Assembly: GCF_001613325.1 (NCBI RefSeq)
Contig: NZ_BDCD01000016.1
Span: forward strand, 310,001-374,000
Length of the DNA stretch: 64,000 bases
Origin: Nocardia yamanashiensis NBRC 100130
GTDB taxonomy: Bacteria; Actinomycetota; Actinomycetes; Mycobacteriales; Mycobacteriaceae
Direction: 5' to 3'
A model generated the notes under the pieces. It did no database searches and had not been told where the DNA came from. It saw nothing but the letters and a program-made list of their open reading frames with translations. How positions within the stretch are numbered: the first letter of the stretch is position 1; each line of letters starts with the position of its first letter. Shown piece after piece: positions 35,909 through 43,326 of this stretch. Position numbers and translations under genes: made by a program.

Positions 35909-37029
35909 CGGGCATCTCCTGCCTGTACCGGGTTGGGCACCGGAACCAGCGCCACACTGATGTTGTCCTTGCCGCCCGCGTGCAGCGCGTGATCGACCAG
36001 CGCCCGGGCGGCGGGTAGCGCCGGATACGCGGTGGCGATACGGGCCAGCGCGGCGGCCTCGGGAAGGTAGTTCCACAGGCCGTCCGTGCACAGCAGCAGC
36101 ACGCCGGGATCGGTGACCCGCACGCTGCGCACGCAATCGGCGGGCCACGGTTTGCGTTCGCTGTCCGCGCCCAGCCAGCGGGTCAGCACATGCGCGTGCG
36201 GGGCGTCCATGGCGGCGTCCTCGTCCATCACGCCGGTGTCCACCAGCGCCTGGGCCAGGGAATCGTCGCGGGTGAGGCGGGTGGACTCGGCGAAGTCGGG
36301 GCGCAGCCAATAGGCGCGGGAGTCACCGATATTGACCACGGTGAGCTGGGCGCTGCCGTCCGGGGCGAGCTGGGCGACGGCCGACACATAGGTGCAGGAC
36401 GGGGATTTGCCCTCCGGGGTGCCGATCTCGCGCACCGCCTGCGCGGCCGCGTCCAGCCCGGCCAGCACGGCCTCCTCGGGCGGGCGGCCCATGGTGAGCG
36501 CGGCCAGGCAGGCGTCCACGCCCGCGCGCGCCGCCGCACCCGACGCGGCCTGCGGATCCTCGGAGGTCGAGACGCCGTCGCAGACCGAGATCACCACGGT
36601 GCCGGCGTTCTCCAGCACCGCCGCCGCGACCGAATCCTCATTGTGCTCGTGCAGGATCCCGCGATCGGTGATGAGCACGGTGGCAGCCAGATCGGCCTCG
36701 AAGCGGTCCCGGCGCACGCTGAGCTGACCGCAGTCCACGCAATAGCCGTCGGTGTCGAAATGCTTGCCGCCGCAGGCTTCACACGCGGTGACACCCGAGT
36801 CGTAGGACATGGTGGTGCCGGTGAACGGCGGGATGGCGCCGCTGAGCGCGGTCGCCAGGGCCGGGGCTGCGGTGAGTTCGGGCAAGGTCTGATCCTCCGT
36901 GGACTGTGCGAGATCGGCGGGTTGCGGCGGCAGTGCGACGCGGCGGGTGCTCAGCCGGTGGCCGCAGGCCTCGCAGAAATGGTCGGTATCGGCCGCGAGC
37001 GCGCCGCAGGCCGGGCAGCGGGCGGTCAC
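35905..37029 (-). CDS. PP2C-type Ser/Thr phosphatase with zinc ribbons
   Basis: This 374-residue phosphatase starts at GTG 37029, overlapping the kinase stop. Two zinc ribbons open it (CPACGALAADTDHFCEACG at 5-23, and CEACG...DGYCVDCG near 90-110). The catalytic domain has the metal-binding aspartates of PP2C: HEHNEDS, VCDGVSTS, NIGDSRAYW, LLCTDGLWNYL and GGKDNISVALV. It is soluble. Encoded immediately after the kinase in one coupled operon, it is the expected opposing phosphatase for PknG substrates. The ribbons match those on the kinase and the FHA protein. Confidence 0.92.
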   Translation of the reverse strand: MTARCPACGALAADTDHFCEACGHRLSTRRVALPPQPADLAQSTEDQTLPELTAAPALATALSGAIPPFTGTTMSYDSGVTACEACGGKHFDTDGYCVDCGQLSVRRDRFEADLAATVLITDRGILHEHNEDSVAAAVLENAGTVVISVCDGVSTSEDPQAASGAAARAGVDACLAALTMGRPPEEAVLAGLDAAAQAVREIGTPEGKSPSCTYVSAVAQLAPDGSAQLTVVNIGDSRAYWLRPDFAESTRLTRDDSLAQALVDTGVMDEDAAMDAPHAHVLTRWLGADSERKPWPADCVRSVRVTDPGVLLLCTDGLWNYLPEAAALARIATAYPALPAARALVDHALHAGGKDNISVALVPVPNPVQAGDAR

Positions 37030-39521
37030 AGCGTGGTCCTGGGGCGCACCGAATTGGCCTGTTCGACCAGGGCGATGCGCTCCCACATATCGTCGGCTTC
37101 ACGGGCCAGATCGCGATAGCAGCGTTCCAGGCCGGTGCGCACGCCCGGCTGATCGAGCGGGCTGCCCAGCAGCGGGGCCTGCCCGGTCGGGACGCGGCCC
37201 AGCGTGAGCCAGTGCAGGGCGGCGTCGAGGACGCGCAGACGAGCTTGGGCGGCAACGCGTTTGGAATCCAGGCGCAGTCCCTCGACGCGGCCGCCCGCGT
37301 CGCGCAGCAGCGTCTCGGTGAGCTGGCCGTCACGGTCGACGTCGAGGAGGATGCCGACCGCGGCGATACCGGCCTCGGTGTGCACGGCCGAGGCGCGATC
37401 GACCTGATCCAGCACGGTGATGGCGCCGGCGCGGTCCTGGGCCAGGCGGCGCAGGCGGGCCAGGCCGAAAGCCGCACTGGTGTAACCGCGATCGGTGCGC
37501 CACACCGCCTCGTAATAGGTGGCGGCGCGGCGGCGGGCGGGCTCCGGATCGGTGCCGTTGCCGTGATTGCCGAGGTTCTCCGCGGTGACCGCCAGCGCCA
37601 GTTTCGGCGCGGCCTCGCCGGGCAGCGCGGTGTACAGCGCGTCGAATTCGGCCGCGGCGGAAGTCCAGTCGCGTTGCAGCAGCCGGGCCAGGCCGCGATA
37701 CCAGGTGAGGCGCCAATCGCCGGTCAGGGGATCCTCCAGTTCGTCCAGGCGGCGCAGCGCGTCGTCGACGGCGCCGAATTCCAGTGCGGCACGGACCAAT
37801 CGGAGCGGGATCTCCACCGATTCGGCCTGGCCGGTCACCACCGAGCGCAGGCCGGCGGCGAGTTCGCGTTCCAGGATCTCCGGCTCGACCGCGCTGGTCG
37901 AGGCCAGCAGCGCCGCACCGGTGTCGTTCGGGTCCACCAGCGGGACCGGAAGGGCGGCAACGAGTTTCGCCGGATCGTCCGGCAGTTCGTCACCCACGCC
38001 GAAGACGCCGCGTGACGGGCCGAAGCGGGCGGACAGGCCGGGCCGGGGCAGGCCGTCGTCGGTGGCGAGCACCTCGCGCAGCACGCCGGTCAGCTGGTCG
38101 GCCATCTCCTCCATGGAGCTGAACCGGGCCTCCGGATCGGGGTCGGTGGCGCGCAACAGGAATCGGTACAGCGATTCGTGGCGGGCCAGCACCGGTTCGG
38201 TGGCGGGGGTGGGCAGCGGGCCCAGGCGGCCGTTCTCGGTCGGCAGGCTCATCAGCAGCACCGCCAGGGTGCGGCCCACCGTGTACACCTCGGTGGCGAT
38301 GGTCGGGCCGGTCTCGGCGATCTCCGGGGCCTGATAGCCGGCGGTGCCGTAGATGGCGCTGTGCTCGTCGTTCATGGCGATGACCGCGCCCAGGTCGATG
38401 AGCTTGAGCTGTTCCTCGGTCTGCATCACGTTGTCGGGCTTGAAATCGCAGTAGGCCCAGCCGTAGGAGTGCAGATAGCCCAGGGCGGGCAGCATTTCGA
38501 GCACGTAGGCGATGGCGCGGGCGGGCGGCAGATGCGTGCCCTCGGTCTCGCGGTGGCGGCGCAGCAGCTGCTTGAGCGAGGTGCCGCCGACGTACTCCAT
38601 CACGATGTAGCCGACCGGTTCCCCATCCGGTCCGGTCTCCTCCGCGAAGTTGTAGATGCGCACGATATTCGGGTGATCGACCTGCGCCAGGAAGCGGCGC
38701 TCGGCCACCGCGGCGCGCATGGCGTCGGCGTCGCCGGTATTGAGCAGGCCCTTGAGCACCACCGGGCGATCGTTCACCTTGTGGTCGACGGCCAGGTAGA
38801 TCCAGCCCAGCCCGCCGTGCGCGAGGGGGCCCAGCACCTCGTACTGGCCGACCGCTTGGCCGCGGGACAGTTTGGGAGTGAAGGAGAACCGCGTGCCGCA
38901 ATGGCCGCAGAAACCCTCCGCGCGCCCCGGCTGCCCATCGCGCCCCCGCCCGACCGGCCGGTCACACTTCCCGCAATAGCGCTGATGCTCCGGCACCTGC
39001 GCGTTCTCGAGCACCGCCGACACCGGCTGAATCCGGGGCACCCGTGGGACATTCACCATGCCCGCGCCCAGCCGGCCGCGGGTCGCACCCGAGGACCCCC
39101 GGCCGGTGCGGACCGAACGGCCGCTCCCACGTCCCGACCGGCTGCCGGTGCTCGCGCTCGAACCACCGGTCTGGGTGGTCGCGGACGGAGAGAAGGCGGC
39201 CGTCCCGACCGGCCCGGGCGCGGTACCGCACACCTCGCAGTAACCGTCGCTGATCTTCCCGCCGCACCCCGGTTCGGCACAGATATCGGCGGCGGTGGGC
39301 GAATGTCCGGGCGACCCACCGGCTCCGGCGGCGGAGTGGCGGGCGGCCGGATTCCCTTGCGCCCCAGCGGCTGCAACGGAGTGACCGGCGGCCTCAAATC
39401 CCGGTGTACTACCGGCTCCTGTGGCCGCGCTCATAGTGCCGGGCGTCGGCGGGGCGGCACCGCACACGTTGCAGTAGCCGTCCTCGATGACTCCCGTGCA
39501 CCCGGGCTCGGTGCAGTTCAC
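37026..39521 (-). CDS. pknG: PknG-type serine/threonine protein kinase
   Basis: This 831-residue soluble kinase starts at GTG 39521. Two short zinc ribbons (CTEPGCTGVIEDGYCNVCG, CAEPGCGGKISDGYCEVCG) and a Ser/Gly linker precede the PknG-type module: a rubredoxin-like pair (YCGKCDRPVG, GFCGHCGTRF) near 190-225, a kinase domain with GPLAHGGLGWIYLA, Lys in VVLKGLL, the atypical catalytic loop YCDFKPDN and DLG, then helical TPR repeats to the end. M. tuberculosis PknG has the same order but a different extreme N-terminus. The GlnH/GlnX genes upstream match the known amino-acid-sensing arrangement. Confidence 0.95.
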   Translation of the reverse strand: MNCTEPGCTGVIEDGYCNVCGAAPPTPGTMSAATGAGSTPGFEAAGHSVAAAGAQGNPAARHSAAGAGGSPGHSPTAADICAEPGCGGKISDGYCEVCGTAPGPVGTAAFSPSATTQTGGSSASTGSRSGRGSGRSVRTGRGSSGATRGRLGAGMVNVPRVPRIQPVSAVLENAQVPEHQRYCGKCDRPVGRGRDGQPGRAEGFCGHCGTRFSFTPKLSRGQAVGQYEVLGPLAHGGLGWIYLAVDHKVNDRPVVLKGLLNTGDADAMRAAVAERRFLAQVDHPNIVRIYNFAEETGPDGEPVGYIVMEYVGGTSLKQLLRRHRETEGTHLPPARAIAYVLEMLPALGYLHSYGWAYCDFKPDNVMQTEEQLKLIDLGAVIAMNDEHSAIYGTAGYQAPEIAETGPTIATEVYTVGRTLAVLLMSLPTENGRLGPLPTPATEPVLARHESLYRFLLRATDPDPEARFSSMEEMADQLTGVLREVLATDDGLPRPGLSARFGPSRGVFGVGDELPDDPAKLVAALPVPLVDPNDTGAALLASTSAVEPEILERELAAGLRSVVTGQAESVEIPLRLVRAALEFGAVDDALRRLDELEDPLTGDWRLTWYRGLARLLQRDWTSAAAEFDALYTALPGEAAPKLALAVTAENLGNHGNGTDPEPARRRAATYYEAVWRTDRGYTSAAFGLARLRRLAQDRAGAITVLDQVDRASAVHTEAGIAAVGILLDVDRDGQLTETLLRDAGGRVEGLRLDSKRVAAQARLRVLDAALHWLTLGRVPTGQAPLLGSPLDQPGVRTGLERCYRDLAREADDMWERIALVEQANSVRPRTTL

Positions 39522-40861
39522 AATCCCCTCCCCGATTTCATCGCGATCAATTGGCGATAGTCCGATACGGCGCGGGTGACCGCACCCAGATCGCACGGCC
39601 GGCGCGACAGCAGCCCGGCGGCATTGCTACTGGCGGCGAGCACTTCCCGATCCTCGCTCACGCCCAGCCGCGCGGCCTTCGCCCGATAGGCAGCCAGCCG
39701 CCCGCTCAACTCCTGCCGGCGATCGAGCAGCCCCTGCGCGAGCCCCTCGGCGTCGCCGGCCACGCTCTGTGCCCCGGCGAGGCGACGCCGCAACTCCCAC
39801 AGTGCGGCGGGATCGGGCGAATCGGCCTCGAGCGCAGTGAGTTCCGCACCGAACACCGCGCTGTCGTCCGCGTGCACAGGCAGCGCGGCCGTCACGATGG
39901 TGCGCTCGGCCGCGGCGCGCGCGTGATCGGCGCGCTCATAGGTGCGGTGCAGTGCCTCGACCTGCCCGCGCGTCCGCTCCACCGCGTCATCCCACCGCGC
40001 GGCAATGGCATCGAGCTCGGCGATCAGGGCGGCGGCGCGGCGCATCCGGTCGTGCAGGTCCGCGAGTCGGCGATCGATCTCGGCGGGCGGCAGCGACAAA
40101 GCGTCGGTGGCGGCACGGGTGGCCAGTTCGGCGAGATCGTGGGCCAGCTCGCGCAATTCGGGGAAGCCGGCTACGCCGTCGAAACGCGCGCTCGCGCCGC
40201 CGCCCGCCTTCCACATCCCGTCTGCCGCACCTCTGCCGGGCTCGGCCGACCGTCTCGCATCGGAGGTGCCCGCGCCCTCCGCGGGTCCGGCGCTCCTGGC
40301 GGGTGGCCGGGCGGTGCGGGTAGCGCCGATCGTGGCGAGTTGGGTTTGCAGCGGAGTGATTTCGGCCAGGACGCGGGTGTTGACGGTGTCCACGGCGTCG
40401 AGGATTTCGATGAGGGCGGGGAAGAGTTCGCGCATGCGGTCGAGGGTGTCGGCGAAACCGACGCGGGTGATCTGGTGGCTGGGGCCGGTCAGGGAGCGGC
40501 GGGACAGGGGGATGGCGTCGCGGGAGACTTCCAGGGGGCGGCCGCGCAGCAGGGCGGTGAGTTCCTCGCGGTCCAGGGCGTCCAGTCGGCGGCGGGCGCG
40601 GGCGGTGCGGACCTGATCCAGGATGGTGCGCAGGCGGCCGAAGTCCTCCCAGAGCAGATCCAGGTTCCGCTGGGCCGGGGCCCAGTGCACGGCGGTCTTG
40701 CCGGTCGGGGGGAAACGGCGCAGCAGGAGCAGGCCCGGATGTTTGTCCAATTCCACCAGAGTGGCGGCCACCGCCTCGATTTCGCGTTCCCGCTCGGCGA
40801 TTTCGCGATCGATCTCGGCGACGGTGAGAATGTATCCGGAATTCCCCTGCATGACGGTCAC
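39518..40861 (-). CDS. Coiled-coil protein between glnH and pknG
   Basis: This 447-residue protein is soluble and strongly helical, with heptad-like stretches such as EIDREIAEREREIEAVAATL near residue 17 and REQ/ALHRTYERADHARAAAERT near 300. A Pro/Ala/Gly-rich linker near 180-225 separates two halves. The start is GTG 40861, which overlaps the glnH stop and continues the operon's coupling pattern; ATG 40852 is an alternative. I recognise no family. Mycobacterial glnX-glnH-pknG loci lack such a gene between glnH and pknG. It may be a connector or scaffold. Confidence 0.75.
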   Translation of the reverse strand: MTVMQGNSGYILTVAEIDREIAEREREIEAVAATLVELDKHPGLLLLRRFPPTGKTAVHWAPAQRNLDLLWEDFGRLRTILDQVRTARARRRLDALDREELTALLRGRPLEVSRDAIPLSRRSLTGPSHQITRVGFADTLDRMRELFPALIEILDAVDTVNTRVLAEITPLQTQLATIGATRTARPPARSAGPAEGAGTSDARRSAEPGRGAADGMWKAGGGASARFDGVAGFPELRELAHDLAELATRAATDALSLPPAEIDRRLADLHDRMRRAAALIAELDAIAARWDDAVERTRGQVEALHRTYERADHARAAAERTIVTAALPVHADDSAVFGAELTALEADSPDPAALWELRRRLAGAQSVAGDAEGLAQGLLDRRQELSGRLAAYRAKAARLGVSEDREVLAASSNAAGLLSRRPCDLGAVTRAVSDYRQLIAMKSGRGL

Positions 40862-41829
40862 TCGGAATACTTGGCGGCGGGCGGGCCGGGCGCGGGACCG
40901 AGCACGGTGAGGCGGGCATTGTAGAGCCGCGTCCAGGTGCCGTCGCCGCGAATGCGTTCCAGCACGCCGTTCACGAAACGCACCATATCCGTGGACTTCT
41001 TCTGCACCCCGATCGCGTAGGTGTCGAATGCCATGGCCTCGCCGACGATTTCGAGATTCGGATCCTGTTCCTTGAGCCCGTACAGAATCGGCAGATCGGT
41101 GCTGACCGCATCCACCTGACCCTGCTGCATTGCGGTCAGGCAGTCCAGCCAATTCGACATGCCGATCACCGTCGGCCGCGGGTTCAGCGCGAAGATGGCG
41201 TCCATGGTGGTGGTGCGGAATACCGCGCACACCCGTTTCCCGGCCAGATCGCCGGAGTTCCGGATACTGGAACCCTTGGTGGTCAGGATGCGCTGATCGG
41301 TCACGAAATAGGTGGTGGAGAACTGGATATCCTGCCGCCGCACACAGGTGGCGGTGAAATTCTGCACCACGATATCGACTTCGTCGCCGGTGAGCGCGGG
41401 CACCCGGTGCGCGGCGTCGATGGGATGCAGCTCGATCTTCTCCGGATCGCCGAACAGATCCTGCGCCACCTCGCGGGCGATATCGATATCGAAACCCTCG
41501 AGCTGACCGGTCACCGGATTGCGGAACCCGAACAGGTATTGGTTCTGATCCACCCCGACCCGCAACTTACCGCGCTGCACGATGGCCGCCATGCTCGAAC
41601 CCGCCGGCATCGCTCCCGCGCGCGGCTGATTGCCCGGCCGCAGGCTGGCGGTGGGATCGCAGCTGATATCGCCGCGCTGGTTCGGCGCCTCGGTCACCTC
41701 GACGGCCCCCGACGGCAGCGGATCACCGGCGGGCAGTTTCAGCGACGGATCGCCCGGCCCGGCGGTCCCACAACCGCCCAGCAGCACGGCGGCCAAGGCC
41801 AGCACCGTGATTCGACCGCGCACGCTCAC
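40858..41829 (-). CDS. glnH: GlnH-type amino-acid-binding lipoprotein
   Basis: This 323-residue lipoprotein has a lipobox LLGGC with Cys20 and a periplasmic-binding fold (family 3): KLRVGVDQNQYLFGFRNPVT, GFDIDIAREVAQDLFG, VDIVVQNFTATCVRRQDI and VDAVSTDLPIL. In mycobacteria GlnH binds aspartate or glutamate outside the membrane and signals through GlnX to PknG rather than feeding a permease. No ABC permease or ATPase is present here either, which supports that role. GTG 41829 overlaps the glnX stop. Confidence 0.92.
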   Translation of the reverse strand: MSVRGRITVLALAAVLLGGCGTAGPGDPSLKLPAGDPLPSGAVEVTEAPNQRGDISCDPTASLRPGNQPRAGAMPAGSSMAAIVQRGKLRVGVDQNQYLFGFRNPVTGQLEGFDIDIAREVAQDLFGDPEKIELHPIDAAHRVPALTGDEVDIVVQNFTATCVRRQDIQFSTTYFVTDQRILTTKGSSIRNSGDLAGKRVCAVFRTTTMDAIFALNPRPTVIGMSNWLDCLTAMQQGQVDAVSTDLPILYGLKEQDPNLEIVGEAMAFDTYAIGVQKKSTDMVRFVNGVLERIRGDGTWTRLYNARLTVLGPAPGPPAAKYSE

Positions 41830-43097
41830 AGGAACTCCTTCAACCGCGGCCACACGCCGATCACCAGGGCGGCCGCCGCCGCCAGCAGCAGCGCCAGCAC
41901 ACCCCACGGGCTGAGCGTCAGCGCATCGCCCGCGGCGTCCACGCCGTCGCGGACATCGGTGCGCGCCGCCTCCAATTCACCGCGCAGGGTGTCGTCGAGG
42001 ACGCCGAACTTGGTGGCGGAGGTGCCCGCCCCGGTGCCGATGGACTGGGCGACCGCACCCTTGTAATCATTGCCCTGATAGGCGGCGACTTCCAGCTTGT
42101 GCCCGTCCTGCCAGCTGGTCAGCGCCCGCATCGCCGGCGAATCCGCGCCCGCGGCGGCGGTGACCGCGGACTTCAGGTCACCGGTGCGGGCCTCGAAACG
42201 CTTCTCGCTCTCGGTCAGATCGCCGCGGGTGACCAATTGCAGGGTCTCCTCGGTGCGCGCCTGCTGGGCGAGAATCCGTGCCCTGGCCAGGGTTTCGAAA
42301 CGCGTGGTGGCCCCGTGCGCGCCGGCGTCGATCGACTGCGTGGCGGCGACGGTGGCCACGCAGATCCACAGCAGCGCCAGCACGGTCAGGCCGAGCGCGG
42401 TGAGCACCCCGGCATTCACCCGGCGGTTGGTGCGGCGCAACAGCACCCACGACAGGTACCCGCACAGCGCGGCCACGATCAGCAGGGTCAGCAGGCCGGT
42501 GCCGGGCAGCGCGGTGATGTCGTCCTGGTCGGCGCGCAGCCGTGCCAGCCGATTCTGTTCCAGCTCTTCGGCGTTCTTCAGCACCGAGGTCTGCATGAGC
42601 GCGGACGCCTGCCGCAGATAGGCCGCGCCGACCGGCAACTGCTGGCGATTGTTGGCGCGCGCCGCCTCGACCAAGCCGGTGTAGGTGGGCAGTTCGGAGG
42701 AGATGCGAGCCACGATCTCGCGGGTCTTCGCATCGGAAGCACCGGTGGTGGCCTCGGACAGCGCCACCGCCGCATCGGTCAGCGCCTGCCGGTAGCGGGT
42801 GCGCACCTCCGGGGATTCGATGCCGCCGGAAAGGAAAGCGCTGGAGGCCGCCGCGTCGGCCGCGGACAAGGCCACGTACAAACGCTGTGCCGCGTCGGCC
42901 AATGGCTCGGTATGGCCGAGCACGGTATCGCGCCGATCGATCTTGGCATTGAGCTGATTCGCGCACACCAGACCCGATATCAGGCAGGCGATCACCAGGA
43001 TCGCGGTGACCGCTCCGAGCACGCCCGGCGCGGTCCGCGCGAAACGGCGCACCCACTCCGCTGCATCGCGAGTGGCCGCCGGTAGACGACTTCGCAC
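41826..43097 (-). CDS. glnX: GlnX-type transmembrane sensor
   Basis: This 423-residue membrane protein has predicted helices near 25-47, 203-225, 238-258 and 395-415, and two helical extracytoplasmic domains between them, matching mycobacterial GlnX. It has no kinase, HAMP or transport motif. The order glnX, glnH, then pknG supports the assignment: GlnX would pass amino-acid occupancy of GlnH to PknG inside the cell. It is the first gene of the seven-gene operon; the GTG at 43097 has GGGGG upstream. Confidence 0.88.
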   Translation of the reverse strand: MRSRLPAATRDAAEWVRRFARTAPGVLGAVTAILVIACLISGLVCANQLNAKIDRRDTVLGHTEPLADAAQRLYVALSAADAAASSAFLSGGIESPEVRTRYRQALTDAAVALSEATTGASDAKTREIVARISSELPTYTGLVEAARANNRQQLPVGAAYLRQASALMQTSVLKNAEELEQNRLARLRADQDDITALPGTGLLTLLIVAALCGYLSWVLLRRTNRRVNAGVLTALGLTVLALLWICVATVAATQSIDAGAHGATTRFETLARARILAQQARTEETLQLVTRGDLTESEKRFEARTGDLKSAVTAAAGADSPAMRALTSWQDGHKLEVAAYQGNDYKGAVAQSIGTGAGTSATKFGVLDDTLRGELEAARTDVRDGVDAAGDALTLSPWGVLALLLAAAAALVIGVWPRLKEFL

Positions 43098-43326
43098 CGT
43101 TCCCCCGTTCGACCGGCCTGCTCCCCGTACGGCGATGGTACGGGAGGTGTCCGGTTGTGTCGATCGCGTTCCAACCAGTTGGATTGAATTGGTGTATCAC
43201 GCAATTCGAAGTATTGCACTCGGGACGAAAATCCGTTGCCGCGATGCGCCTCGCACTCGTAAGGTCGGCCCGAGGAGGGGTTCGGCCGGGCCGAATCGAG
43301 TTACGCGGTAAACGGGAGTACGGAGT
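43098..43326. promoter_or_regulatory. Divergent promoter gap between glnX and the PcfJ-like gene
   Basis: This 229-bp stretch is less GC-rich than its flanks and must hold both promoters. A short palindrome, CCAACCAGTTGG, lies at 43171-43182. I could not assign -35/-10 boxes with confidence. Confidence 0.4.
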
